Source: CALAGB01 sp963789565 (GTDB lineage Bacteria; Chloroflexota; Chloroflexia; Thermomicrobiales; Thermomicrobiaceae). From it: DNA of 64,000 bases. The notes beneath the pieces were generated by a model, which was given only the letters and a program-made list of their open reading frames with translations, ran no database searches and was not told where the DNA came from. Positions within the stretch are counted from its first letter, which is position 1, and the number at the start of each line of letters is the position of its first letter. A program made the position numbers and the translations under genes. The DNA is taken from positions 2,232,001-2,296,000 of the forward strand of contig CAWBKX010000002.1 of NCBI GenBank assembly GCA_963789565.1, in the 5' to 3' direction. Below are positions 17,217 to 25,669 of the stretch, one piece after another.

Positions 17217-17244
17217 ATCATACGCCGTCGCCGCGATAACGCAA
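17217..17244 (-). promoter_or_regulatory. Leaderless promoter of the MFS gene
   Basis: On the minus strand TTGCGT (17244-17239), a 16-bp spacer and TATGAT (17222-17217) are followed by 6 bp and then the ATG. No Shine-Dalgarno sequence is present. The spacing equals that of the toxin gene promoter at 15090. Confidence 0.65.
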
Positions 17245-17308
17245 TGGCACTAAATTAACAGCCTGAGGCAAACAATCGCTCGTTCGGCCCCCGGGTCAAA
17301 GTCGCAAG

Positions 17309-17839
17309 TTAGCCTTGATCAAAGCGCCAGCGCGAAGGCGTCGTGAGGAAGTCGTTTTCTTTCCAGGCGAGGACCTCGTCCGGTCGCAACACGTAGGTGA
17401 CGCCGTCGGAATCTGCATCCTGCTCAATTTCCGGGACGATGGCGTACTTGGCGTCGTAGGCGTCGGCGTATTTCCGTAGCAGGTTGCGATCGGTCAATTC
17501 CGCCACGACGCCTTCCAGAATGACCACGTCGTCACCGCTCTCGGCATGCACCACCACCGCCGGGCTGTCCGCCAGATTCTTCCCTTTACGTGATGTTCGA
17601 CTGGTGCCAAAGCAGAAGAGGTCGTCGTTGAGCCAAATGCCCCATACGGGGCAAGCGTGCGGGCGTCCGTCGGATTGCGTGCTGCTAATCCAGTAATTGC
17701 GCGACGTCTTCAGTTGCTCGCGAACCCAATCGAGCGAGAGCATCCCCTCATCGTCCAGATTGACGCCGTAGCCCTTGGCCAGCGCTGGTCGACTCCGCCG
17801 CGCTCCCCGTTCCTCGAATTTGGTTGGTGCACCGGTCAT
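17309..17839 (-). CDS. Pyridoxamine 5'-phosphate oxidase family protein
   Basis: 176 residues, longer than the PPOX protein at 6073. A 35-residue N-terminal extension leads to EQLKTSRNYWISSTQSDGRPHACPVWGIW, the conserved first strands of the split barrel, followed by FCFGTSRTSRKGKNL. F420 or FMN is the likely cofactor and the substrate is unknown. The ATG has AAGGAG 7 nt upstream; an in-frame ATG 33 nt earlier is less well supported. It is divergent from the WYL regulator gene, with inverted repeats between, and is a plausible target of it. Confidence 0.8.
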   Translation of the reverse strand: MTGAPTKFEERGARRSRPALAKGYGVNLDDEGMLSLDWVREQLKTSRNYWISSTQSDGRPHACPVWGIWLNDDLFCFGTSRTSRKGKNLADSPAVVVHAESGDDVVILEGVVAELTDRNLLRKYADAYDAKYAIVPEIEQDADSDGVTYVLRPDEVLAWKENDFLTTPSRWRFDQG

Positions 17840-17948
17840 CGTTCGTTCTCCTTCGTCGCACCGCTGTCCCAAAATCAGACACGCAGATGAGAATAGCGTG
17901 GAAAGATGACGCCTGGTGTCATATATAGCGACGCCGAGTTAGATCATG

Positions 17949-17988
17949 TTCGGCATAGTACGATTGCCGGACAAACACGTTTGCCGAA
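17949..17988. promoter_or_regulatory. TTCGGCA / TGCCGGA / TGCCGAA repeats, probable WYL-regulator site
   Basis: One TTCGGCA (17949) faces two inverted copies, TGCCGGA (17965) and TGCCGAA (17982). The first and third are exact inverted repeats. They end 15 bp before the WYL regulator start and lie in the divergent region with the PPOX gene. Confidence 0.5.
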
Positions 17989-18003
17989 CTCCAGGGAGGC
18001 CGC

Positions 18004-19047
18004 ATGCGCGCAGATCGCCTGCTCACGATCCTGCTTCTGCTGCAGGTCAATCGTCGCATGACAGCAGGCGATCTTGCCAAGCGGCTGGAGGTCTCGACGC
18101 GCACCATCCATCGAGACATGGAGGCGCTCTCTTCAGCTGGCGTGCCCCTCTATGCCGAACGCGGCCGAGATGGCGGCTGGGTGCTGCCGGAGCAGTTCCG
18201 CACCAACTTGACCGGGCTCAATGAGTCCGAAATCCAGGCGCTCTTCATGACTACGCCGCCATCGTTACTGGCCGATCTGGGCCTGCGTCAGGCATCGGAG
18301 GCCGCGCTGGTAAAGCTCCTGGCGACCTTACCTTCGGGCCAGCGGCGCGGTGCTGAGTTCGCCCAGCAGCGCATCCACGTCGATCCGAGCGGTTGGAATC
18401 GTCCGGAGGAGAGCGTCCCGGCGCTGGCTGCGCTGCAGGAAGCAGTTTGGCAGGATCGACGCGTCCATATCACGTATGAGCGAGGCGATGGCACTGAAGT
18501 CGATCGACTGATCGAGCCGCTTGGCCTGGTGGCGAAAGGGAGCCTCTGGTATCTGGTGGCGCGGGTTGATGGCAAGCCGCGCACCTACCGCATCTCCCGT
18601 GTGGGTGCGGTCCGCATCTCGGAGGAGTCCTTCACGCGGCCGGCCGATTTCGACCTCGCCCGGTTCTGGGCGCAGTCGAGCGCCGATTTCGTGGCGAATC
18701 TGCCGCGTTATCCGGTGACGATCCGTTTGCCGGAGGACGAGGTGCGCGGAATCTACGGCACCATCGGACGCGGGCGTGTCGAGCACGTGTCGGACGTTGA
18801 TGGTGAAGGAATCGTTGAGGTACGGCTGCGCTTCGACACGGAGCGAGAGGCGACCGGTTTCGTACTGAGTTTCGGCCACAACGCTGTGGTCGCCGAGCCC
18901 GACGAGCTTCGGCTGCGGATTGTGCGTCTGGCGCGACGCGTGTTGGAAACGTACGGGAAGGTTGGGGTCGACGAGATGATGCCCAGCCCGGCGTCGATAA
19001 GCACGCAAGACGTGTCGAAGTCCGTTCAAACTCCACAGGCGGGATGA
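18004..19047 (+). CDS. WYL-domain transcriptional regulator, HTH_11 type
   Basis: 347 residues. The N-terminal winged HTH (MRADRLLTILLLLQVNRRMT, then AGDLAKRLEVSTRTIHRDM), a central WYL domain (about 140-215; VHITYERGDG, IEPLGLVAKGSLWYLVARV, YRISRVGAV) and a WCX C-terminal domain are all present. WYL domains sense nucleic-acid or small-molecule ligands; the signal here is unknown. GGGAGG precedes the ATG. It is likely autoregulated through the repeats upstream. Its stop overlaps the next small gene. Confidence 0.9.
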   Translation: MRADRLLTILLLLQVNRRMTAGDLAKRLEVSTRTIHRDMEALSSAGVPLYAERGRDGGWVLPEQFRTNLTGLNESEIQALFMTTPPSLLADLGLRQASEAALVKLLATLPSGQRRGAEFAQQRIHVDPSGWNRPEESVPALAALQEAVWQDRRVHITYERGDGTEVDRLIEPLGLVAKGSLWYLVARVDGKPRTYRISRVGAVRISEESFTRPADFDLARFWAQSSADFVANLPRYPVTIRLPEDEVRGIYGTIGRGRVEHVSDVDGEGIVEVRLRFDTEREATGFVLSFGHNAVVAEPDELRLRIVRLARRVLETYGKVGVDEMMPSPASISTQDVSKSVQTPQAG

Positions 19048-19328
19048 TTGCCATGCTCGATGCGGACTTTTTCCGCGACGACCCCATCATTGTGCGCGAG
19101 CGTCTGACGAAACTGCCCAATTGGGAGCGCTACACGGGCGACTGGACCGTCTTCGAGACGATTAGTGCCGACGGCTCGTTGGCGATCGGCATTTGGCAGG
19201 GGACGCTCGATCCCAGCCGCGTCATGATCGTCTACGAGAATCTGGCGGAACGGGTTGCCACCCTGGCCGCGCAGGGTCTCGTCGATTGGTATCGCGAACG
19301 TGGGCGAGAGGTTGGGGAGGCAGTTTGA
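19044..19328 (+). CDS. Small hypothetical protein coupled to the WYL regulator
   Basis: 94 residues with no family I recognise. The ATG overlaps the regulator's stop (ATGA), so it is translationally coupled; a second ATG 9 nt later is possible. The sequence is acidic and soluble, with the pattern YTGDWTVFETISADGSLAIG in the middle and a helical C-terminus (LAERVATLAAQGLVDWYRER). It could be a small effector or partner of the regulator. Confidence 0.6.
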   Translation: MIAMLDADFFRDDPIIVRERLTKLPNWERYTGDWTVFETISADGSLAIGIWQGTLDPSRVMIVYENLAERVATLAAQGLVDWYRERGREVGEAV

Positions 19329-19396
19329 TGCGGTGGTCCGCCTGGGGTTGTTGATCACATGGGTGGATGCAGATGTCACACGCACGCCGGGCTAAT

Positions 19397-19552
19397 GGTG
19401 GTTGACGAGTTATTCGGGTAATTAGTGACGGTCGGTCGACCTTCGGCCGAAGGGCAACCACGGGGGATTGCCCCTACGTTTGCTCGCGTACGTTCAGGCC
19501 GTTTCAGCGGGCTTCGCTACATTCAGCGCTGCGGCTTCAGCCCAGCGCGGGC
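19397..19552 (-). repeat. Dispersed repeat, copy A (about 156 bp)
   Basis: Read on the minus strand it matches 47138-47297 in order: GCCCGCGC-GGGC, AAGCCGCAGCGCTGA, GCGAAG-CCGCT, CTGAACGTACGCG, GNAGGGGC, TGG, GCCCTTCGG, GTCAC and AATTAC. An internal hairpin GGGCAA/TTGCCC lies at 19452-19473. It occupies almost all the space between the small hypothetical gene and the end of the FtsX-type permease gene. Confidence 0.75.
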
Positions 19553-19580
19553 GTCAGATCAAATGAAGCAACGTCCCCAC

Positions 19581-22500
19581 CTAACCCCTCAGCGCGTCAG
19601 CGGGGGAGACGCGTCCGGCTTGCCAGACGGCGACGGTGACGGAGAGGATCGAGCCGATCACCGCCACGGCAGCGGTCAGAATCACCTGGCTCCAAGGCAC
19701 GGAATAGTGCACTTCAGGATGTTGCAGTGCGATGATTCGCACCAGCGTGTGCGCCATGATCAACCCCAAGCCAATCCCCATGCCGATGCCCAGCGCCGCC
19801 GTGATGGCTGCCTCGAACGCCAGCGTAGCGCGCGTCTGCCAGCGCGTGAAGCCGAGCGCTCGTAGCGTGCCGAGCTGCACCCGGCGCTCGATCACCGATT
19901 GCACGCCGAGCATCCCCAGCGCCGCGATTCCGGCGATCAATCCCAGGCCCATGAAGCCCTGCACAATACGGGTCAGTAGGAGGCGAATTGAGCGCCCCAC
20001 CTGCGCCTTGTCCGACAGATTGGTGACGTTCAAACCGCTCGAGCCGAATGAAAGGCGCAGTCCCTCGGTCGCATCGGCGGCTTTGACGCCCGGTTTCAGC
20101 GCGAAAAGGAACGACGACGGGTCGCCGAGCGATACACCCATGCCACTGGCGGTCGTCTGCGAGGTGTAGATGCCCGGATCGAGGTCGCTGCGGCTGTCGA
20201 TGATCCCGATGACGTTGAGCTTCACCGGCTGGCCGCCGTCACTCGGTCGCACCCACAGCGTAAACGGCGCGGGCTTGTTGTTGACGTCGTTTGCCGGTGG
20301 TGCGATTACCGAGTTGAGCAGGGTCGCCGAGACGACCGCCGTGCCCGGCTGGTCGCGCAACGCCCACCAGATGGCTGGTCCTTGCAGCTGCGGCAATCGC
20401 GATTTCACCGCCACTTTGGACTGCGTCAAGAAGCCGTTGTCGACCACCTGCAACGGCGCCGCCTCCCACTCCGTTCGCGCCACTCCGAGCTGAACGACCT
20501 CCGCATCGCTCACCGTGGTGATGGATCCGATGCGGCTGAAACTCTTGTCCGAGACGGCCGAGGCCCCGCTCAATGCCTTGTTCATATCCGGGATCAGCGT
20601 CGGTCCGGACTGATCGACGCGGATGTCGAACCCGGCGATAGGCGGCATGCTGGGTGAGTAGGCGTTCAGCAGCGCGTTGATCATGGTCAGCGACGTGACC
20701 ATGGTGAATATGATGATGCCGAACATGATGACCGCGAAGCCAGTGCGCCACGGACGATCCCCCAGGTAGCCGACCGCAGGGCGTACCACCGAGCGCAAAC
20801 GCGCCATCGACGAGAGAGACCAATCGAGGAGCCGTAACGCGGGACGGAGCAGACGCATGGACGCCCAGGTGGCCGAGAGGACCAGCATCACGCCGCCGAT
20901 AGCGACGGTGGTGGCGTCGGCAAGTGTGCTGCCGCGCGGCGTCGGTAGATGCGCCATGGCACGAAGCCAGAGGACGAAAAGGGCCACGCCGATCAACGTG
21001 GTCGCCCATCCTACGACCGACTCAGCCAACCCAGCGCGGCGCGGCGAGAGCTTCCGCGAGAGCAGCGCCTGGGCGCCGGTGAGCAGGCAGGCAAGCCCGA
21101 GGAGCGCGACAGTGACGGTGCCCGGAAAGACCAACGGGTTGCGTGGCTCATAGATCAGTCGCGGCACGTGCCAGCGCCACCAGATCAGCCAGCCTGCAAC
21201 GAGCAGCAGCGTACCTGGAATCAGTACCCAGGCGCGATTCTCATCGATGTCGTCTCCCCTCGTCGCCGCAACGATGCCGGAGCGACTGGCGCGCCAGGCC
21301 GAGCCGAGCATGGCGAGGAAGGTCAGCAGCACGCCACCGGCGAAGGTGATCAACACGGTGCGGGGCTCGACGTACCAACTGAGGTGAAACCCGAAGGTCG
21401 CCAGCGACGACGCCAACGAACGTGCACTCACATAGCTCACGGCGAAGCCGAGCAGCCCACCGAGACTGGCCGCCAGGATGTCGTAGACCAGCCCTTCGAA
21501 GAGGAACATGCTCACGATCTGCCCGCGTGACATCCCCAGCGCGCGCATCGTGGCCAGCTCTGGCCCTCGATCGGCCGCTAGCAGCGAGAAGATCAGGAAG
21601 ACGAGGAGCACCCCGGCCGCTACCGACGCCAGCCCCAACACCAGGAAGACCGTGGTGACGACCGTGCCATATTCGTTGGCGCGATCGAGCGCATCCTGTT
21701 TGACATTGAGAACCGCGAAATCGGTGACGTCGCGCAACTGTTCGAAGATCGGGCGGTCGGAGGCGCTCACCGGCAAGCTGAATCCCAGTCTGAAGAGCTC
21801 GTGGCGCGTCTGCGGGTCGCTCACTTCGCTCACGAATTGGTCGCTCATCTGTGGGCGTGCCGCCTCGGAACGGATGGCGAGGATGCGGGAGCGGTCGATG
21901 CCGAACTCGTTACCAGCCGCGGTGAGAAGCGCCTGCTGTATCTCCGGCCGGTGCAAGAACGCATAGACGCCCTGTGCGGCCTCTCGATTGGCCAGGGGCA
22001 GGCGGATCGCCTGACTGGCGGCTGAGGTACGTGTGACGCTGTCGACGCCGCCCCGGTTCGAGACCAGGATCATGTTGACCTGACCGACGTGCTCGGTTGC
22101 TTGCTGCACGCTCGCGAGCGGCGCGATGATGGTCGGCCCTAAACCGCCGAGACCCTGGTTCTGCACGATGGCACCCAGATGCACGTTCCAGGTTCGCCCT
22201 TCGACAAGGATTTGCAGCGCCTGCCCTGGAGTCGCCCCGAAGCTGGCCGCGGCTGAATCGTTCATCACGATCTCGTCCGGCTTGAGCTTTGCCAGATCGA
22301 TGGGCTGCCCGCTGGAAGAGTCCATCTGCCCGAATGACGATGGATAGTCGGTGGGCATGGCGAGCAACGTGAGCAGCGCCTGGGCCTGATGCGTATCGGG
22401 TCGCACGGCGGTCGCCTGTTCGACGATGACCGGTAACGTCGAATCGATCGCCGCGGAATCCTTCACGTTGTCGGCGATGCCGCTTGCCTGCGCACTGTCG

Positions 22501-22880
22501 AAGAAATTCAGGTTTGCGTTGGCCAGCTGCCCGAGCCCGGGTTGTGTCAGATTGCTGATCTGGTTGCCGTTGTCCGTGCGGGCAGGTCCGAAGACCACCA
22601 CCTCGTCGATCGGCCCCAGACTCTCGCTCACCAACGAGCGGACGGTGTGCGTCATGGAGTCGCCGGTGCTCATGGCGCTGCCGATGACGGTAGTCGAGAG
22701 GGTCAGTCCGAAGACGATCAGGGCGGCGCGAGCTCGGCGTCGTGGGACGTTGCGTGTGCCCAGCTTGAAGAGGATCTTCGAGCGCCACGCGATGAGGAGC
22801 GTAAGCGCGCCGAGCGCGGCCAACCCCAGCGACAGGCCCAGAGCAACACGCCCCATGGGCCAGCTGGTGAGCGCCTGCAC
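19581..22880 (-). CDS. FtsX-like ABC transporter permease (MacB/LolC type)
   Basis: 1099 residues from GTG. It begins with a helix (about 8-30) and the NVPRRRARAALIVFGLTLST motif that opens an FtsX unit. A large external domain (about 70-400) follows, then a first FtsX block (about 405-545: VTTVFLVLGLASVAAGVLLV, PELATMRALGMSRGQIV). Further helices, a second external domain and a second FtsX block at the C-terminus (FMGLGLIAGIAALGMLGVQS, QLGTLRALGFTRWQTRATLA) complete it. This duplicated form transports lipids, lipoproteins or peptides, or performs mechanotransmission, with the ATPase whose gene ends 3 bp before it. Confidence 0.9.
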   Translation of the reverse strand: MQALTSWPMGRVALGLSLGLAALGALTLLIAWRSKILFKLGTRNVPRRRARAALIVFGLTLSTTVIGSAMSTGDSMTHTVRSLVSESLGPIDEVVVFGPARTDNGNQISNLTQPGLGQLANANLNFFDSAQASGIADNVKDSAAIDSTLPVIVEQATAVRPDTHQAQALLTLLAMPTDYPSSFGQMDSSSGQPIDLAKLKPDEIVMNDSAAASFGATPGQALQILVEGRTWNVHLGAIVQNQGLGGLGPTIIAPLASVQQATEHVGQVNMILVSNRGGVDSVTRTSAASQAIRLPLANREAAQGVYAFLHRPEIQQALLTAAGNEFGIDRSRILAIRSEAARPQMSDQFVSEVSDPQTRHELFRLGFSLPVSASDRPIFEQLRDVTDFAVLNVKQDALDRANEYGTVVTTVFLVLGLASVAAGVLLVFLIFSLLAADRGPELATMRALGMSRGQIVSMFLFEGLVYDILAASLGGLLGFAVSYVSARSLASSLATFGFHLSWYVEPRTVLITFAGGVLLTFLAMLGSAWRASRSGIVAATRGDDIDENRAWVLIPGTLLLVAGWLIWWRWHVPRLIYEPRNPLVFPGTVTVALLGLACLLTGAQALLSRKLSPRRAGLAESVVGWATTLIGVALFVLWLRAMAHLPTPRGSTLADATTVAIGGVMLVLSATWASMRLLRPALRLLDWSLSSMARLRSVVRPAVGYLGDRPWRTGFAVIMFGIIIFTMVTSLTMINALLNAYSPSMPPIAGFDIRVDQSGPTLIPDMNKALSGASAVSDKSFSRIGSITTVSDAEVVQLGVARTEWEAAPLQVVDNGFLTQSKVAVKSRLPQLQGPAIWWALRDQPGTAVVSATLLNSVIAPPANDVNNKPAPFTLWVRPSDGGQPVKLNVIGIIDSRSDLDPGIYTSQTTASGMGVSLGDPSSFLFALKPGVKAADATEGLRLSFGSSGLNVTNLSDKAQVGRSIRLLLTRIVQGFMGLGLIAGIAALGMLGVQSVIERRVQLGTLRALGFTRWQTRATLAFEAAITAALGIGMGIGLGLIMAHTLVRIIALQHPEVHYSVPWSQVILTAAVAVIGSILSVTVAVWQAGRVSPADALRG

Positions 22881-22883
22881 CGG

Positions 22884-23627
22884 CTACTTGCCTGCCGCGA
22901 CGTCGAAGCTGAGCGGCGTTGCTTGGGTCGTCTCGATCTGGCGTGGCTCGTCCGAAGTGACGAGGCCGTCCCGCATGCGAATGATGCGGTGGGCCCTCTC
23001 GGCGACGTCGAGGGCATGCGTCACGATGACGAACGCCTGCCCGAAATCGGCGTTCAATCGTTGGATCAGGCTCATTACCTGGGCGGTCGATTCGCTGTCA
23101 AGGTTGCCGGTCGGTTCGTCGGCAAAGACGATGGCGGGTCGATTGACCAGGGCACGGGCGATCGCCACGCGTTGCTGCTGTCCACCCGAGAGCGCCGAGG
23201 GCCGGTGGTCGATGCGGTCGCTGAGACCGACCGCGTCCAGGATCTCGCGTGAGCGGAGTCGCGCTTCACCACCCCGCGTGCCGGAGATGAGCAGCGGCAT
23301 CTCCACGTTCTCGATCACGTTGAGGGTCGGCAGCAGGTTGAAGGATTGGAAGATGAATCCGGTCATACGCGAGCGGAGCCGGGCGCGCTTGCGATCCGAC
23401 AACGTTCGCAGCGAGACGCCGTCGATCCAGATGTCGCCCGAGAAATCGCCCTCGAGCCCAGCCATACAGTTGAGGAGTGTGGTCTTACCGCAGCCGGACG
23501 GCCCCATGATGGCGACGAGATCGCCTCGTTCGACCCGCACGTCCACGTCGCGCAGCGCCTCGACCGTCACCGAGCCACTGCGATACGTCTTCCCGAGAGC
23601 ACTGGCTTGCACGACCACGTTGGCCAT
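22884..23627 (-). CDS. ABC transporter ATP-binding protein, LolD/MacB type
   Basis: 247 residues from the ATG of MANVVVQASALGKTY. Walker A GPSGCGKTT, Q-loop FIFQSFNLLPTL, signature LSGGQQQRVAIARAL, Walker B AIVFADEPTGNLD and the H-loop VTHAL are complete. SFNLLPTLNVIENVEMPL is typical of LolD/MacB ATPases. An in-frame ATG at 23693 would overlap the preceding SGNH gene by 26 bp and adds 22 residues absent from relatives. It works with the large FtsX permease immediately downstream. Confidence 0.92.
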   Translation of the reverse strand: MANVVVQASALGKTYRSGSVTVEALRDVDVRVERGDLVAIMGPSGCGKTTLLNCMAGLEGDFSGDIWIDGVSLRTLSDRKRARLRSRMTGFIFQSFNLLPTLNVIENVEMPLLISGTRGGEARLRSREILDAVGLSDRIDHRPSALSGGQQQRVAIARALVNRPAIVFADEPTGNLDSESTAQVMSLIQRLNADFGQAFVIVTHALDVAERAHRIIRMRDGLVTSDEPRQIETTQATPLSFDVAAGK

Positions 23628-23667
23628 ATCTGGAGCTCGATCGTCCGCCTGAGTGACACTTGCCGTG

Positions 23668-24402
23668 TTATGGCGAAGGTTGAACATCGTCATGCACCGT
23701 TTTCAATACCAAATCGGCTATGCGCTTGTATCCGGCGCTGGACGGGTGGAACCCGTCGCTGCTGATGTCTTCTGGATGGCCAGTGACGATCTCGGAGTTG
23801 CCGTAGAGATCGACCAATATGGCGTTGTGCGCTTTGGCCGCCTGCGCGATGACTGAATTCCACTTCCGCACGGTCTGGTCGAGTGTGGTCTGATCGACCG
23901 AGGCGAACGCGGGCACATCACGCAGGTCCGGGACGTTGAGCAGGATGACGCGCGCCTGAGTCTCCTGATTGATACGGTCGAGCAACGTATTCAGTTGCTT
24001 GGCGAATGCCTGCAGTCCGACCTGATGGCGCAGATCGTTGACGCCCGGCCAGATGCTTATCCAGCTGGGATGAGCGTCGAGCGCGACCGGAAGCTCCTCG
24101 TCGATCACATCGCTGACCGTCGCGCCACTGATGCCAAGGTTGAGCTGTTGTGGGTTTCCCGGCAGATCGCGGGCGATGAGCGGAACCCAACCATCGGTCG
24201 ATGGGTTGTCGGCTCCAACGCCGACCGCGTCCGAGGCCCCAAGAGCCGCGTAGATGGGTCGTTCCGCCGCTACGCTCTGATCTCGCGACGACCACCAGAC
24301 GACCCCGACACCGGCGAAAAGGACCAGCATGACGACGAATATGACTCCACGACGTTTCAAGAAGTTCGTCACCAGCGTGCACCAATTTGCAGGTCGAGTC
24401 AC
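23668..24402 (-). CDS. SGNH/GDSL hydrolase, membrane-anchored
   Basis: 244 residues from GTG. An N-terminal anchor (about 17-36, GVIFVVMLVLFAGVGVVWWS) places the enzyme outside. Block I is YAALGASDAVGVGA, with serine in GAS replacing GDS; block II is LNLGISGATV; block III is GVNDLR; block V is DGFHPS with the catalytic Asp-His. Likely a lipase, esterase or deacylase on envelope lipids or glycans. It precedes the ABC transporter genes on the same strand, which suggests joint work on exported lipids. Confidence 0.85.
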   Translation of the reverse strand: MTRPANWCTLVTNFLKRRGVIFVVMLVLFAGVGVVWWSSRDQSVAAERPIYAALGASDAVGVGADNPSTDGWVPLIARDLPGNPQQLNLGISGATVSDVIDEELPVALDAHPSWISIWPGVNDLRHQVGLQAFAKQLNTLLDRINQETQARVILLNVPDLRDVPAFASVDQTTLDQTVRKWNSVIAQAAKAHNAILVDLYGNSEIVTGHPEDISSDGFHPSSAGYKRIADLVLKTVHDDVQPSP

Positions 24403-24583
24403 CGGACTCGATCAGTCGACGATCATTTGATCCACAAAAATCGTTTGTCAGGCCTGAAGTATAGCATGGTTATGACGAGTCCTATCCGTTCCAGATACTA
24501 ATGAAACGAGTCACTCGCTTGTCCGGTGCGCCTGTTAAGATTGCCGTGTCGACGAACCCTGGCATCGGCGAGTTGGAGGAGAT

Positions 24584-25087
24584 ATGAGCGATCTGGATGA
24601 CGTGCGCACGGCCATTGCGGAGGCGCGTGATCGGTTTCTGGCGGTGGTGGACGAATTTCCGGAGTTGGTGCTCGAAACAGAGCCGTCCGTGGGGGCATGG
24701 TCGACCCGTGACGTCACCGGTCACCTCGCCGATTGGCAGTCGGAGATGCTTGCAGCCTCCAAGTCCATCCTGGGTGAACCCAAGCCGCGCTGGCACCCGA
24801 TCAAGAACGGACAGGGATACAACGCGGCGCAGGCGGCGCTGCGCGGCACCGACTCCTGGCAGGCGACACGGGGCGATTTTGCGCAGATCTTTGCGGAGAC
24901 CGATACCTTCTTGGCGACCCTCGATGACCAGAAGCTCAACGCCATCGGTCCTTATCCGTGGGGTGAAGTGGGGAAGCTGCGTGGGCTCCTGCTCGACATG
25001 GCGGCGCACGTCAACGAGCATGCTGAACAGCTCGAGGCCTGGCGCCTGCAGCGCACCGGCGTGCGAATCGACCGGGGACATGAGTAG
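24584..25087 (+). CDS. DinB-like / DfsB-like four-helix protein
   Basis: 167 residues. The helical bundle pattern (RTAIAEARDRFLAVVDEFPE, AWSTRDVTGHLADWQSEML, LLDMAAHVNEHAEQLEAWR) with well-placed histidines is that of DinB/YfiT metal-binding folds, near the DUF1706 group. Members are thiol-dependent transferases or resistance proteins; the activity here is unknown. GGAGGAG precedes the ATG. The probable selenoprotein gene starts 24 bp downstream, so the two likely form an operon with a redox theme. Confidence 0.75.
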   Translation: MSDLDDVRTAIAEARDRFLAVVDEFPELVLETEPSVGAWSTRDVTGHLADWQSEMLAASKSILGEPKPRWHPIKNGQGYNAAQAALRGTDSWQATRGDFAQIFAETDTFLATLDDQKLNAIGPYPWGEVGKLRGLLLDMAAHVNEHAEQLEAWRLQRTGVRIDRGHE

Positions 25088-25111
25088 CTCAGCAGCGGAG
25101 GGCACGGCATC

Positions 25112-25663
25112 GTGATCGAATGGGAACGGGACTTGGAGCAAGCCAGAGAGCGGGGAATGCGGGAACGCAAGTCCCTCCTCATCGACGTGATGAAGGTCCC
25201 CTGACGAGGCTGCGACAAGCTGGATGCCGTGACGTATCCAACCCCATCCGTGATCGACGCCGTGAACGCCCGCTTCGTGCCGGTAAAGCTCGATTTGTTC
25301 AAGAGTCCACGCGACGTAGTTCGTCCGCTCAACGTGATCTGGACGCCGACGATCCTCTTCGCCGATCGGCGCGGCGACGTTCACTATCGCAACGTCAATT
25401 TCCTGCCACCTGAGCTCTTTCTGACGCTGCTCGATATCGGCGAAGCCCATGTCGACCTGCATTGGTCGCGCACCGACCACGCCATCTCACTGCTGCGTGA
25501 AGCGATCGAGCGCGATCCCGAGAGCCTGCTGGCGCCGGAAGTCCTGTATTGGTGGGGCATCGCCGTCTATTTGAAGACCCACTCCAACGACGAGATGTAC
25601 GAAGTTTGGGATGTGCTGCGCGAGCGCTTTCCCGACTCGATCTGGACCCAGCGCGTGCCCTAG
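25112..25663 (+). CDS. Thioredoxin-like selenoprotein (in-frame UGA at 25202-25204)
   Basis: 183 residues if the UGA at codon 31 is read as selenocysteine. From GTG (GGAGGG 9 nt upstream) the frame gives VIEWERDLEQARERG, KSLLIDVMKVP, then UGA, then RGCDKLDAVTYPTPSVIDAV and FVPVKLDLFKSP, WTPTILFADRRG and a C-terminal helical region ending IWTQRVP. In the thioredoxin family this resembles, the motif is C-x-G-C followed by LD-x-x-TYP. The UGA stands exactly at the first, nucleophilic cysteine, giving U-R-G-C. A 7-bp hairpin with loop CGUGAC lies 16 nt after the UGA. Conventional calling would start at the GTG at 25229 and lose the active site. A cysteine-to-stop mutation or sequence error is the alternative. 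Probable role is thiol-disulfide or peroxide reduction. Confidence 0.8.
25221..25240 (+). promoter_or_regulatory. Putative bacterial SECIS element of the thioredoxin-like gene
   Basis: TGGATGC (25221-25227) pairs with GTATCCA (25234-25240), seven pairs including one G-U, around the loop CGTGAC. The loop starts 23 nt after the UGA, with a G in its second position, as required in bacterial SECIS hairpins. Confidence 0.7.
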
Positions 25664-25669
25664 CGATAG

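Noticed and set aside
19326..19430. Possible read-through of the TGA ending the small gene after the WYL regulator
   Set aside because: The continuation is not protein-like for any family, there is no redox motif, and it runs into the dispersed repeat.
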